From: Amaurobius ferox
Lineage: Eukaryota; Arthropoda; Arachnida; Araneae; Amaurobiidae
Direction: 5' to 3'
Assembly: GCA_951213105.1 (NCBI GenBank)
Contig: OX578134.1
Location: forward strand, 142,676,450-142,740,449
Length of the DNA stretch: 64,000 bases
In this document: piece by piece, positions 32,275 through 45,221 of the stretch
Layout of the letters: every line of letters begins with the position of its first letter
Numbering within the stretch: the stretch's first letter is position 1
Notes under the pieces: generated by a model
The model's database searches: none
What the model saw: only the letters and a program-made list of their open reading frames with translations
Told to the model about the DNA's origin: nothing
Position numbers and translations under genes: made by a program

Positions 32275-34850
32275 TTTGCAGGCCAAGCTCATTCCTGAAC
32301 GTGATCGGATAAAAATGGCATCTGTTACGTTTACTATCTGTGTTACGTTTACACGTATTACGTTTACACGTGTTACGTTTACACGTATTACGTTTACTAT
32401 TACGTTTACAATAATTCCTCCAAATTTAAACGTTTTTGTCTCAAATTTGATATGTTGTGAAAATAGTTGTTTTGCAGATTCATTTCGTTTCTAAAAGTGA
32501 TCGAGCATAAATCGCGCTAGATTTGTTACACCCTATTTATTGGCATATACTGTTCTTTGATACACCTTTTAAATCTTAACTAAATTGTCTACAATTTAGA
32601 TGTCTGGTACATATTAATGCATAACAATTCGAGATCGTAAATGAACGTGATCGAATATTTATTGATCGAGCTTTTATTGGTGTGCATAATTTCCGAACGT
32701 AACTTATTTAAAAATCAAACGATTTGAGGGAAAGGAGGGTATATGGTGAAAATTAATATTTTACATTGTTGCTGTACGTTATTGGATGAAAATTACAGGT
32801 GGTGCTCTATTTTTTTTACAGATTTAATGATCGATGTTAAATACTCTAAAATGTAACCTATATTTTTACAATTTTTATATGTGGCTCAGCAAAATATCTT
32901 ACAGTTTGATTTCTTTGCTGAACGTGTTAGGATTAAAATTGCGGGTGCTATGCCTCCTTTTATGGATGTTCATTTTACAGTGATAACTCTTCTAAACGCT
33001 ATTATATTTCTATAACCGGTTATATGTTCTAAATTAAAGTGTAACTATTTAAATTCGTTTTTGAACGTTATTGGATAAACATTCCGAATGATGCGACGGA
33101 TTTACTATTATATATGTCCGTCTATAACCCCTAAATCAATTTTATACATTTTTGGCTATGTAGTGAAAATTAATGTTTTGCAGGGCGATTTCTTTGCTAA
33201 ATGTTTTCAGATAAAAATTGCGCGACCTGCTTAATAACACTTTAGAACATAGTTGGAAAGTGTTTATGACTTTATTCATTCTGTCTGTCTGTCCGTTCAC
33301 ACGATAACTGCCGTAAAAAGAACTTTATCAAAATTGAATTTTAGTATGTTGTTCAGATGGTCTGTGGGACCTAGGGGGATATAAATGACTAATATCACCC
33401 AGTTAGTTTTAGATTGAACCCGGATTGAAAAAAAAGGAAATATATTGAATCCTATGGGACCTAATTTTCCAAACGTTTCTTAAGCGAATTTAAAATTCAT
33501 AAATTGCTTCGAAAACTTTAGAAAATATACAAATTATCCCATAAAAATATGGAAAACATTTCAGCAAAATATATTTGGTAGTTTTTTAAATTGAAATTAG
33601 AATAATAATTACACCCATATCATATGAAGAGATCACGTGACCCTCTTCAAAATGAAATATGGCATCCATCTTGTGTCAAAATCGTGATATTTAATATACT
33701 TTTGAATTTATATTTAGTGTTGCATCCGTCAAAAAACCTCTTTATTTTTTATTTTTCTCTGTGCATCTATATATTGCGCAACACAATTACAATATTTTTT
33801 AGTTTAAATGATCACCAAACTTTGATTATTTGTACAACGAAGCCTGATTTTTACGTATAGAGAATATAAACACATCAAGATAAATGAGAAGTTTTATAAG
33901 AATAACTGCATTTCCTTAACGCAAAATTGCTTAGCTCTAGAGTCGGCTATATATCTGATATGAATGCAACATTCATTGATTTTACATAGAGAAGCAGACG
34001 ATTCTATTTCCCTTTTCGATGAAGATTTAAGCATGGAGTTATACATGACTTTGACCTCCATGGTTTTAAGTTTTTAAATAAAATTAATTATTGTAGTATT
34101 GGGATAATTTTAAAATTTAGCCGCTGAGTGAAAGGATTGAAAAAAGTGTATGAATAAAATGTGCGTATGAATAAAATGTGTGAATTTGTGTATGAATGCT
34201 TTTATATAGAGAGTCAGGCGATTTATATTTCAATAACGTTATTTGAATAAAGCTCATTTATTTTTGATGAAGTTTCCAAATATAATAAATTGTAGTATTA
34301 TGATATGTTGAAAAATATCACCGCTGAATGTATCGCATTTTAGAGATGTTTAAATAAAATTGCATTGCATTTGGAAAGTGTTTCACAATCAATGCTTTAC
34401 GCCTGAGTGATCTTTCTTGTTTTTATACATTTTCGCTCTTTTCCTCCTATAGAAGTCACCAGATTTTTAAAAATTTGGATACATGGTGCTATTCGAAAAT
34501 TCGGAGGGCGGTGCGAATAAAATTTTCGAAATCTGCCCCGCGTTTACTAATATCTATGTCCGTCTTTAACTCCTTATAATTAAACCTATTATATACATTT
34601 TTGGCTATGTAGTATAAAGTAATGTTGGCGAGGCGACTTCTTTGCTAAATGCTGTTAGATAAAAATTGCCTGTGCTACTCTCCCTATATTTTTATACATT
34701 TTTGCTCGATAAATACTTCAGAATTTACCAGATTTTTTTTTTACATTTTGGATACTGCGTGCGGTTAAATGTTTTGCAATCCGAGTTGATTGTAGTATAA
34801 AAAAAATTATCCGTTTAGTTCCCTAAACACGGATATGCATTAAACGATGA
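32275..34850 (+). repeat. Array I: irregular tandem of diverged modules
   Basis: A module of the form TTTTGCAGG...GATTTCTTTGCTAAATG, then TTTTCAGATAAAAATTGCG, recurs at about 32278, 32474, 32640, 32893, 33178, 34627 and 34772, always in plus orientation, with spacing from about 145 to over 1000 bases. A second module, CTATGTCCGTCTTTAACTCC with TACATTTTTGGCTATGTAGT, precedes it at about 33115-33170 and 34550-34612. Interspersed are an ACACGTATTACGTTTACACG tandem repeat (32330-32412) and a CTGTCTGTCTGTCCGTTCAC segment at about 33282. It is not a simple satellite and no coding capacity is seen. Confidence 0.6.
32330..32412. repeat. Short tandem repeat, TTACGTTTACACGTAT units
   Basis: About five units of 10-18 bases built on GTTACGTTTACACGTATTAC. 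Confidence 0.9.
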
Positions 34851-35348
34851 TAACAGCGCTGAAACTGTCATAAACGGAATATATAGTTGATGTGTAGTTT
34901 AACGTTGTACAGATGGCGTCCGTTACTGACGGTAGATGTATTAAACATGCGTGATGTGTATACGTCAAAAACCGTTCTGCAGATACATGTTCTAAAATGA
35001 ATCCTTAAATATATTACTAATGTTTTCTGCAATTTGCAGATATAATATATTTTACTGCTTAAATTGTTAAGAGACACAGTGACTAAAATTTTTCTTTGGT
35101 GGTACAACATTAGTGAACATACTTAGTCAGTATACATTAGTCAGGCTATCTTAATATTTTTTCTGAAATTTTCAATTTTAGTGCAGATAAATCTCTCACT
35201 ACACACACATTTTACAAAATTTGCGAGCCGGTAAATGATACACTACTTTTACAATGAAGCTATTAATTCCTGCGTACTGTGTAAGAAAATTTCGAATTGT
35301 CAAATTATGTTTTTTTAATTCCATGAACTTTGTTTTTGAGACCTATCA
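34851..35348. other. Intergenic, no feature seen
   Basis: The frame at 34868-35110 (-) shows no recognisable domain. CAGATGGCGTCCGTTACTG lies in a slightly G+C-richer part near 34910. Confidence 0.4.
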
Positions 35349-35986
35349 TTAACACGTTGAGCGCGAAGCCGTTCTTGCTCTGCCTACCGTTCAGGCGGCA
35401 CATAGCGGATATCGTTCGGCAAGGTATTCGGTCATAGAGAATAAACAGAATATAACACACGTCGAGGTGACGATTGTATTTCACTGTCCGTTTCGGCTAT
35501 GCGAATGCTAGAGCCTGTTTAGAAGTATAAAAAATATAAATAGAAGAATAATGTGATGGAATGGTGAACGGGCGATCACCAAGAGACAGTCAGTCAGAAT
35601 AGAGAAAGGAAAGAACGTTTGAGCTGAGAAAATTAGAGTTCGTTGTTTCTGTGATATTCAAAGTTGTGTTTCATAAATTAATTTTCACCGGGATCATTTT
35701 CGAAAAGATTTGTTGCCTATAATATCGAAAATGTTGAGAGGATATGGAGATAACGATTCATCGAGTTAACTATTTTCACCATCTAAAAGTCGCCGTGTAA
35801 TACGTATAACCTTGATACTGCCAGTCCCACAGGCCGACGTAACCCAAACAAAAAGTTCACTGTCAGTCCCCACGGACTGTCGCCGCCTAAAAGGAAAGTT
35901 CACTTTTAGTCCCCATGGAATGACGCCGCCTAAAATGAAAGTAAACTATCAGTCCCCACGGACTGATGCCGCGCTTAACGTGTTAA
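35349..35986. mobile_element. piggyBac-like non-autonomous element (TTAA duplication)
   Basis: TTAA at 35349-35352 is followed by CACGTTGAGCGCG. The other end is CGCGCTTAACGTG followed by TTAA at 35983-35986. The 13-bp terminal inverted repeats differ at one position. TTAA target duplication is the hallmark of the piggyBac superfamily, and CACGTT-starting ends occur in that group. The 630-bp body is G+C-richer than the surroundings and encodes no transposase, so it would depend on one supplied elsewhere. A subterminal array of four ~43-bp units lies at 35822-35965. Confidence 0.85.
35822..35965. repeat. Four ~43-bp units with CAGTCCCCACGGACTG hairpin
   Basis: Unit starts at about 35822, 35864, 35907 and 35950. 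Two units carry the perfect hairpin CAGTCC-CCAC-GGACTG, followed by CGCCGCCTAAAANGAAAGT. As subterminal repeats they could be transposase-binding sites; this is inferred. Confidence 0.85.
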
Positions 35987-36360
35987 TTAAATCATTATTT
36001 TAAAATATATCATTCGCTTCATTTTGAGTTATACTAGTATCTAGCATTAAGGTGCTTACTATAGCAGAGTGATTTTAGAAAAAGAAAACATAGAAAAAAC
36101 TGTTCAAAATTGCTTATCAACTTCATGCAATATATATGTAATAAGTTTAGAAAACATTGCATTTCTTGGTATTACAGGAGCACCTGCCATCTTAAGAATA
36201 AATTGGAATGAAATGATAGTTTTGGTCTTATGTGGCACTAGTTGCCCTATGAGAAAAGGAATCAACCGTATGGATATCATAGTTTATTTATTATACGTCG
36301 ATTTTAAACGACTGCATATGTTTATGTATTGCCCGCTTATTATTGTAGTAGGAAAATGAA

Positions 36361-37003
36361 ATCGAACTGATAACAATGACGCTGATAACTCAGCAGGGCG
36401 TGGTTGACAATTGCTTTAAGTACATAAGTGCTCAAAAAAACAAATGCATCGCCATTTGTTATTCAAATTTAAAACACTTGGAAGTAACAGCGGAGTTCAT
36501 GTATTTATAACATCCTTAAAATTATGTGAAATATACTCTGCACAAAAGTACCGAAATAAAATAGAAGAAGTATTTCCATAGGCAGATAATTGAAGGATAC
36601 AGGCTGAAAATAAAATTCCGATATTATCACATAGCTTTCAATTTCGTTTTTTAAACATAATACTGTGTAGTGATCTGTGTTGCTCATAAGTAATCGAACT
36701 GATAACAATGACGCTGATAACTCAGCAGGGCGTGGTTGACAATTGCTTTAAGCACATAAGTGCTCAAAAAAACAAATGCATCGCCATTTGTTATTCAAAT
36801 TTAAAACACTTGGAAGTAACAGCGGAGTTGATGTATTTATAACATGCTTAAAATTATGTGAAATATACTCTGCACAAAAGTACCGAAATAAAATAGAAGA
36901 CGCATTTCCATAGGCACATAATTGAAGGATACAGGCTGAAAATAAAATTCCGATATTATCACATATCTTTCAATTTCGTTTTTTAAACATAGTACTGTGT
37001 AGT
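36361..37003. repeat. Tandem duplication, ~0.31-0.33-kb unit
   Basis: Copy 1 (36361-36692) and copy 2 (36693-37003) both begin ATCGAACTGATAACAATGAC and differ at about eight positions over 311 bases, so they are roughly 97% identical. Copy 1 has 21 extra bases at its end. Each contains a matching minus-strand frame (to 36505 and 36837). The few differences are mostly amino-acid changing, so the frames are probably not genes. Confidence 0.95.
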
Positions 37004-37816
37004 ATGAAATATGTTCCTGCTGTATCATATTTTTTCCACCAATGTGTGGGGTCATACTTTAAATTTCCAGGTTTATCTACAACTGCAGCTGCTGAATATT
37101 ATTAAAATAGTCCACAAAGCTTTATTTCTCCATCGCATACTAACCATAAATCACTTGAATTATGTATTTTTATGTATTGCTGATATCCTTCCTATGTATT
37201 GCTCTCATTCCTAATAAAAGCGTTCTAGTATATATTATATTTGTTTTAAAATAAATTCGTATAAAAGCCCGCATATAAAATATAAGTCTTGAAGCGTTGC
37301 ATAGCAATTCGCACAAAACATTTTTTTTTTTTACAAAAACATTTTCATTCAAATATTGAAGAATATTCATATTCACACATTGTCACTAACAGAATTAATC
37401 AATCTATCATTCAAAGAGAAGAATTTCTTGACATTTTTTAAATGAAATGTGTGTATTATTGATGTGTTGGTAGATTGTAAGTAATGGTGTACTGGTTGTG
37501 GCTCGAAAATAATGGTGTATTATTGATGTGTGTATATATTTAGTATCCCTCAATTTTTACACTATTTCATTTAAGTTGGTTTCTCTTCTTCCAGTTTGTT
37601 TGGATCGAATCTTAAAAAATGCATTTTCGACCCACATCTACCAATCCAATTTTATTGAAATTTCACGCACATACGTATTTGCGATGACAATATAACTTTT
37701 CATCCAATTCGAGTTGCTCTGTTTCCTAGATTCTGACCCTCTTCCAACCCCCGGAATCATGCTCAAAAATGACCATAAAAATCCCATTGTTGTAATGGAA
37801 TTGCAAAATTTGTCAC
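37004..37816. other. Intergenic, no feature seen
   Basis: AT-rich. A GTGTATTATTGATGTGT phrase is repeated at about 37451 and 37516. Confidence 0.45.
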
Positions 37817-37845
37817 ACATACACACACACACACACATATATATA

Positions 37846-37888
<43 letters not shown>

Positions 37889-37952
37889 TATATATATATA
37901 TATATAGTATATATATATATATACTATATATATATATATATATATATATATT
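37817..37952. repeat. Compound (CA)n-(TA)n microsatellite with CTATATATAG symmetry
   Basis: A CA run passes into a long TA tract interrupted by ATACTATA and TATAGTAT words placed symmetrically (about 37886-37925), giving strong self-complementarity. Confidence 0.95.
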
Positions 37953-40900
37953 GAGGACGCATATAAAACTCCTTGAAAACATATTACAGCTATGGGTAGA
38001 TGGTGGACCTTTTTGCGCATGCCTGCTTTGGAACACACTGTGTGAGATTTAAGACACGACTGTTATTTTTATTTTTTCACTTTCTATGGACGCGATATTC
38101 ACAAATTGAGTCGATTCTGAAAATGTATTATTTAATTAGTGCGTGCTAATTTAAGATCCGCATAAGGCCCAATAATTCGTTTTAGTACTGCAATAATTAT
38201 ACTGTTAATGTTCGCTGAATATTATATCAAAATATTTGATTGATGTATACATCGAAATATTTGCCTAATGTATACGTTTCCAATATGTGAAGTATATGCA
38301 GTTTTTACATTAATAAAAATATTGTCATATAGGAAATAATAGGCATTTGATGTTTATCCTCAATTGATAGTGCAATACGTTTTTAACTACTAGTTCATCT
38401 AAGGTGTCCTGATTTGTGAAAAATTAGCACGGTTCTTGTGTTTGCCACCCCTATTGGTTTCCGGTATAAATTGGGCGGCTCAAAGGGTGTAATGTGAATC
38501 TTTCTGATAATAGTTCACGCTTCTTTTTCTAAACGTAAAGAATGGTTGAATAGTAAAATGCCTGGCCTTTGAAGTTTTTTCAAATATGTCCATTATAACT
38601 CAACAGTTTCATTTTTAAGGAAGGCAATTTATGAACTTTATCTTACACACACCAGTTAAACTTCATCTTAATCACACCAATTTCTCAACACACCAATTAT
38701 GCAATGTCATGATTGTATTCAGATGTTAAAATTTATATTAAAATAAGTAACTTTGGTCTCTACTGCTGTGTTCTTAAATTATAGCACATACCATGATATC
38801 ACTTTATTTCCGTGTTTATTATTTCTGTCTCCTCATATAAAATCATTAAGCTCATAAAATAAACTTGCATGAGTTTAAAAAGTATATGGAAATTATGCAG
38901 CGAAACATACATACGATTTTCTTTTTTATGAAAAATTCTTTAAACAGTAAAATAGGAAGCATTCGCTGTAACAAAAAACCTTTATATCTATATATTAGGC
39001 ATAAATTCTCTGTGTTTAAACACCAAAAGTTTTGCCACATTTTAATTGAGTTAAACATAAGTAATTATTATATGGAATGAATTTTATCGCTGTATGCATT
39101 TTTGCGGAAAATACGCGTTGATAACAAATGTTCAAATAGGATAGTGAAACAGGCCCTCAATAATGATCAATTTTACAACCAACTGGAGCTGGTGATATCA
39201 TCAGAAGTATTACGATGGCTTCTGTCATTTTCTGAAAAGCTGGGAAAGTACGAAAAATTTGTGAGAAATGAAATTATTTTTAACAACTTCATTGTCAAAG
39301 TAATAAATAATACGAATAATGTGTATGAGACAGTAAAAATTCCATTGATCATATTTGAAAACAATTAAAATAGTTTCAGTATAACTTCTTAAAGGTAACA
39401 AAAAAGCTATTTGTTAATGAAATATGCTCATGCCTATTGATTTAACAAAGTTTTAGAAAAGGAATACGATTTCTTAATGACATTTAGTGAATAACTATAG
39501 ACGAATTTATTTTTCTATTGTCTAGAGAAACAACTCAATATATTGTCCAAAGATGGTTTTAAAATTGTATAACGGATTAAGCAGCTGTGGGTCACTACTA
39601 AAATTGGGGATGTGAATATCATGGTACGTTCTACATATTATAATTAATTTACGTTCTAATACTCAACATAATATAACACATTATTAAACATAAGTGTTAA
39701 AGGTGAAGCTTAGAATGAGATCGAAAATAATGAGGATTAGAATGAGAATGAAGAGGCACGGACAGAGAAAATGGTTTGCGGAAAACCGAAGTTCAGAAAG
39801 TGAAACACTTTTTTGTAGCCAGTGAGTAAATAAAGAATATTTAACTAATATATTTATTTCCATGAGTAAACATATGAGTGACAGTTTACTCGTGAAAATG
39901 AATATAATAATATAATATCCTTTCTAAGTATTCTGGTTACAAAAAATGTTTTCACTTTCTCAGAGAGAGAGAGAGAGAGAGAGAGCTATGGTTTTCAATA
40001 AACCATTCTCTATGGTCATGTTTCTTCATTTTCATTCTAATCATCTAATTAAAAAAAACGTCTACCTTTTACAAATACAAATGCCGTGATTTTAACTCCA
40101 CACACGCATCTCAAAACTTGTTTTCGTTTACATATACTATATGTTGTAACAAAATTAATAAAACATATTTTCATTTTAATCAAGCTTCTCAGTATTATAC
40201 ATGCCACAAAGAGTTGTAAACATTTTCCTGTAACTATATCATATCAGTATACGGTCATGGCCGCATACTAATCGAAAACATCCCGAGTTCTGAATAAATC
40301 TTTCTAAAGCCATCAATTGAAGCATCCTGCATTTTCTGGGATATCTGTTTGGCTTTTGGGTACAATAAAAGTGAAATATAAGATACCATAAAAGCGTCTC
40401 AATTTGTGTCATCTGTGAAAACGGGGAAATACTCGTCAAAAACGTTAGTATGTAGTGTGTCAAATAATATACTGCAACGATCATAGGAAAAATATAAGTG
40501 GTATAAGAAGATATTTTTTACGATATACCATTTATTTTAAGATATGTCTTAAAAATTTTGTAGTTAAGAATATCCAAATAAGTTGAACTCAAATGGTTAA
40601 ACAAATAGTGTACTACTACTTATTATAACTCGCCATTGCACGCTGTATCAATTTTGATTGATACAGTCTATTTCATTGTGCAACATACAATTGCAATTTA
40701 TTTTCTCAGATTTGCTCGCATTGTATTAACATATAATCAGCATAATTCATAAATATTACTTATATGAGATAAGATCTAGAAATGTTCCATTTATGGAAAA
40801 TGGGTTCAATAACGTATTTTGAGTCGAAATTTGCATTGTTTGTAGAAGCTAATAAAATACATAAAGCACAACAGAATCGACATCCTGCTGCCATATTTCA

Positions 40901-41638
40901 TAGTTGGTAAATTAATAACTTACAAAAGCACAAATGTTCATGAAAATCCTCAACATTACCCATGTATACCTTATCTTAATTGCAAGCATACGGTGATCAG
41001 TTGAACTCCAACTACAGTTAGAGATGCTTCTTACCTAGCAAAAAAAATCTCTAGCAAACGAAAACCTCTAGCAAAAGAAAACGCAGCTTCGTAGTATACA
41101 AATAATTTTTACAAGTATAGAAATAATGACATTTCAAAAAATCACCCTCTTATCGATCTCTCTGATTATCTGGAAATGCTATTCTAATAAATCGTCGTAA
41201 TATTTGCCTGGCTATGTCGACAACTAACATGGCCAATGAATATGGTCGAGTCCTCAATTACTAATTGAATTTGCAACACCAAGCAAAGGAACGGCATCAT
41301 CGGATTACTAATCTTCGCCCAAAGATCATGTTTGACAACTAGGTACTTATAGAGACAATTAGGTATGTAATAAGAGGTTGATATTAATAACAAATTAATT
41401 AAAATTCAATATGTTGGGTTTGCGATCTGTACGTCAGAATGTGATTATTTTTACCGTTAAGGGGTCCAGTATTTCCTATTTCCTTTGTAGTACAATATGT
41501 CTTATATGGACGGCAATGATGTAAATGCTATTAATGCTAAATAAAACATAAACAATGCTAAATAAAACATTAAGTTAAGCACATTAACGACGTTTGAGTA
41601 TTCAAGGAACTCCCAATTAATTTCAATTATATATTAGC
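37953..41638. other. Intergenic, about 3.7 kb
   Basis: No gene supported. A plus-strand frame at 39102-39368 is free of stops for 88 codons but lacks any recognisable motif. An (AG)n run lies at 39960-39986. CTCTAGCAAA is repeated at about 41049-41080. Confidence 0.45.
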
Positions 41639-41903
41639 TAAGGTGGCTGTTGTGATTCAACAGCAGATTGGAGGAATATTTAAGACACATTGCAAAATTA
41701 TAGTAGATCTCAATGATAAGTATACTTCACTAATTGATTATTTTTATAATTATTTCTCACCTATTTTCATTATTATGTTATTCTTATTTTTTGCGCCTCG
41801 AGTAGTAATTGGAGTTGCGTGGAGAAGATTACATACCAGTTATTTTGACAAAGAACATGGATTTATAAATTTAAACATGACTTTGCGGCCAAACAGTCTT
41901 TAA
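41639..41903 (+). CDS. Possible exon or ORF with one membrane segment
   Basis: The frame reads from GTG (about 41643), preceded by TATTAGCTAAG, to TAA after LRPNSL. It has a polar N part (IQQQIGGIFKTHCKIIVDLN), a hydrophobic stretch FIIMLFLFFAPRVVIGVAW (about residues 42-60) and a basic RRLHTSYFDKEHG tail. No family is recognised. It could be a terminal exon of a membrane protein or chance; support is weak. Confidence 0.2.
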
Positions 41904-43479
41904 TAATAAAAGTAGTATCTCTCTGTGTGTGTGCCCTTATCTGCTGTGCAGTCTGTGGAGGGAAATATATGGACATGGGATTTGATATACAGGTGCTTCA
42001 GGATCCGAGAAGATGTACCTCGGCTTTATTATTTTCAGTTTTCGGTAATTTTATATTTTAGCATTTTCACTCATTTCGGTTCTTTAGCGACCGAAAATAT
42101 AATCATACAGTTTCCATTTTGACACTATGAGAAAGCTCGAAGAACGTTCTTTACAACAGTGCTTGATTTGAATTCGTGGGGGAATTCTATTCTATTTTTT
42201 TTTTAATACATCAAAATTTGCCTTGTTATGTTACCTGATAGCATTGCATCTGCGAAAATAAGATTAGCATAGTTCTATAATTTGGCAAGAAGTTCCGCAT
42301 ATTTATTAACATTCTAACAACGAGAACAATTTCATAAATATTTTTAATATTGACGATTTATCAAGCGAACGAATCTGTAAGATTGTCGCTGCTTGGCGTT
42401 ATTCTGTCACAGACCACGAAGTTTTTTTTTGTCGCCTTCTTTCGGCTGCTGCTGTTATTTATTGAGTTTCTGCTCAGTCACACAGTACCGGTGATATTTT
42501 AAAGCTATGGGAGAACGGGGATAACTTGGGAATAGGTTAGAATCACGCAGGTTGTTTTTACTCACGTTTTTATGAGAGGTAACATTGGAATTCTATGTTC
42601 GTAGTAGTGGGAGCTTATTTAGCACTGGGGCGCCGTCGTATAAATTGTTCCAATACTAATTAAATAGATCACAATGGAAACTTCAGTGTAATGAAAGTCA
42701 TGTAGACGGCAATCTTTAGTTTTCCTTTTTTAGTGCAATCCAGCCTGGACATAAACACTCAAATTTCCATTAAATGCACTGGTAAAATAGATAATTGCTA
42801 TACGATAGTGTCCGATTCCGTCTGATTCTGTTATTTCAAAATTAGTAGGCATAGGGAATAGGCAGTCAAAAGACCTAAATGAAAAATAAAAGGCCATGCA
42901 GGTATAATGTCTATAAGGCATAATAGAATAGGTAGTAAAATTGGCTGCAAATTGTGGTCATCCCCCATCCATGCTGTTATAGCATATTGTAGAAAAACTA
43001 AAGCAAATTTTCTATCATACTAGATAAGTCCTTAATTTGTTATTTCAAATCTGATATCAGTATATTTTGCCGTCGATGCAGCCGGATTTAAACTGTGACT
43101 AGGCTTTCTCCATTTACACATACGTTAACCATTTATGCCAAGAGATGGGACAAGTCCAATTCGTTACTGAATAATACATTATTCTACTTGGACACTGCGC
43201 TAGATTGTTGGGTTATACTGTACTCCAAAGGATGCTGTCTCTATTTGGTGATGAGTGGTGGAAGCCTTAAGAGCCGATGAGAAAGGCCGAAATACTACAT
43301 GATAAGTAGTTTAACTTATATCACATTGGATGAAACCAAAAACACTACTAATATCGTTATACCTGATTGCACGATTCCGTCAACCCCCTGTTTTACTGGA
43401 ATCTCCAAATTGTCCATAATGATGTGTACCCTCTCCTGCCAACATTGTTATGTAATACGGAGAACCTCCCCCTGCTCGC
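41904..43479. other. Intergenic
   Basis: Mixed AT-rich sequence. ATGAAAGTCATGTAGACGG (about 42691) echoes the distal end of families A and B. The stretch at about 43080-43480 is G+C-richer and not identified; the frame at 43299-43568 has no known domain. Confidence 0.4.
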
Positions 43480-44360
43480 TACTGTCGCCAATACCCGTGA
43501 CTCGCTTTGAAGGTCGGATCAGAGAACTTCGCTTTTACTCGCTAGTGCTGGATAAGATCGATTTATGAGCTCTTTCGTAATGCCTGTTACGCAAGTGTAA
43601 CACGTCCTTTAGTGATTGGATCCTCGTTCACTTGCACTTACGTACCTCCAGAGTTCGCTTCGCTAGCTCTTTCAATCCTGCTTGCTCCCAATCAACTCGA
43701 ATTATGCAATATGTCCCATAATGAAGTGAAATGTTCACTTGAGAAATGCATAAAATAGAATACCGCATAGGCTAAATGGGAATTAAAAATCGGTATATGT
43801 TAGTCAAAAGTCGTGATCTTGCTATTATTGTCTGTTTAGGACGTTAACTCGAAGCTCAAATACTCTTTCATTTGACTTTGACATTTTTTTTATTTTTAAT
43901 GGCAAAGCACTTGACACATACATCATTCGCCCTTACACCGGCCGTAAAATGTGAACCATTTAGCCGTCACAAGACTTTGTCCCGGCGCACCAGTTGTGCG
44001 GAACACACTACGCCCAACAACACAATATCCATCCCCACAGTTGGGACTCGAACCCACAACCCGGCATCCCAGTGAACAAGAGGAAACACTTGCATTGACC
44101 GCTACTCCACAGTCGAACACCCAGACCACTCGACTGACCCTAAGGTATACAGCCGCTATTGGCAATTTGTAAAAATTATTGACCTTAAATTTTCCATTAA
44201 CAGAAGCGGTTAAAATGGTTTATTTCAGCGTATACCTTTAGCACCTCTCTGCAAATATACCACATATCGTATTGTTGCATGCTATAGTTTTTATGGTACG
44301 AGACGCAGAATCTCGAGGAATGCGGAACATGCCAAATAGCAATGGTGAAGGGAGATAATT
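43480..44360 (-). repeat. Family C copy C2, interrupted by a SINE
   Basis: TTCGCTTCGCTAGCTC, AATGTTCACTTGAGAAATGC, CGTGATCTTGCTATTATTG, ACTCGAAGCTCAAATACTC and TTGACTTTGACATT match C3 in order. After the SINE, GGTTTATTTCAGCGTATACC, TATAGTTTTTATGGTACGAG and GAATCTCGAGGAATG resume the family. The SINE split is strong evidence that C is an older insertion. Confidence 0.7.
43885..44150 (-). mobile_element. tRNA-derived SINE
   Basis: Reading the minus strand: an A-box-like GTCGAGTGGTCTGG (plus 44121-44134), a B-box GGGTTCGAGTCCCAAC (plus 44041-44056), a unique body with GCGTAGTGTGTTCCGCACAA and TGACGGCTAAATGGTTCACA, and an A-rich tail (GCCATTAAAAATAAAAAAAA, plus 43885-43904). The A/B spacing is longer than in most tRNAs and suggests descent from a Leu- or Ser-type tRNA. 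It would be transcribed by RNA polymerase III and moved by a partner LINE. It sits inside copy C2. Confidence 0.8.
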
Positions 44361-45221
44361 TTGGTTTTCTATTTAGCGATATATCCGCTGCGACATATTA
44401 AACAACTTCCAGTTAGTTATAAGGTAATTTTAGAAAGCATCTATTTTTTGATAACTGTATTGTTTAGCATGTATGTTCGTATTTTTTAAATATTACCAAA
44501 ATACTGCTGCATTCCCAGAAGGCATATACATTTTTCTCAATTTATATCTACCTAAATTTTATGAAAATCGTTCGAAAATTAAATGAGATAAACTCAGAAT
44601 CTCATTAGTGCAAATAACGTACAGTTAAGCTTCTGCTGTGGTTGAATTGATGAATTGCTCTAGGCAGACGAATTCTTGAAGCATACTTTTAAATTAATTA
44701 GTATGTCTTGAAATGAAATGAAATAATTATATAAAAGTGCTACATATTTACTTGCTTATACTTTTATTTCTTTATTTTTTTATTTTGAAACTTTTTTTCG
44801 TGTGTTTATATATACATATATGTTTTCAACATTCCCTTACCTCCCTCCTTTGTTGATCATTTTTCTAAATCTTTCTTTTGCCTCATTGCTCTTCATATAT
44901 TTATACATTTTTCAGATCGTTGTTTTTTATGATTCTTTAATAATTTTTATAATATTTTATTCTGATATATTTTATATTGTATACACTTTATCCAATGTTA
45001 ACCAATCCACCACATTTCTTCCTCTTCATAGATAAGTTTCCAACTAAAAATTTCCATTTTGTATTAATTTACTGTTAAATAGGATAAAAATCTACCTTAA
45101 CTTCTGTACTAGAGTTGCCTTAATAAATATCAAAGCTTCTGAAGAGTCATTGTTTATGAAACGAACTCTTTTACATTCTGGACTCCAATTCACTGAATAC
45201 AACACTTGGACATGACTTACC
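44361..45221. other. Intergenic, no feature seen
   Basis: AT-rich with pyrimidine-rich parts near 44760-45030. The frame at 44802-45035 is hydrophobic by composition only. Confidence 0.45.

Noticed and set aside
36505..37055. Pair of similar minus-strand frames as duplicated exons
   Set aside because: They arise from the tandem duplication. Most of the few differences between copies change amino acids, and there is no conserved start or splice context.
39102..39368. 88-codon plus-strand frame as a gene
   Set aside because: Stop-free length is not unusual for 64 kb. There is no motif, its antisense frame is also open, and it has no flanking gene structure.
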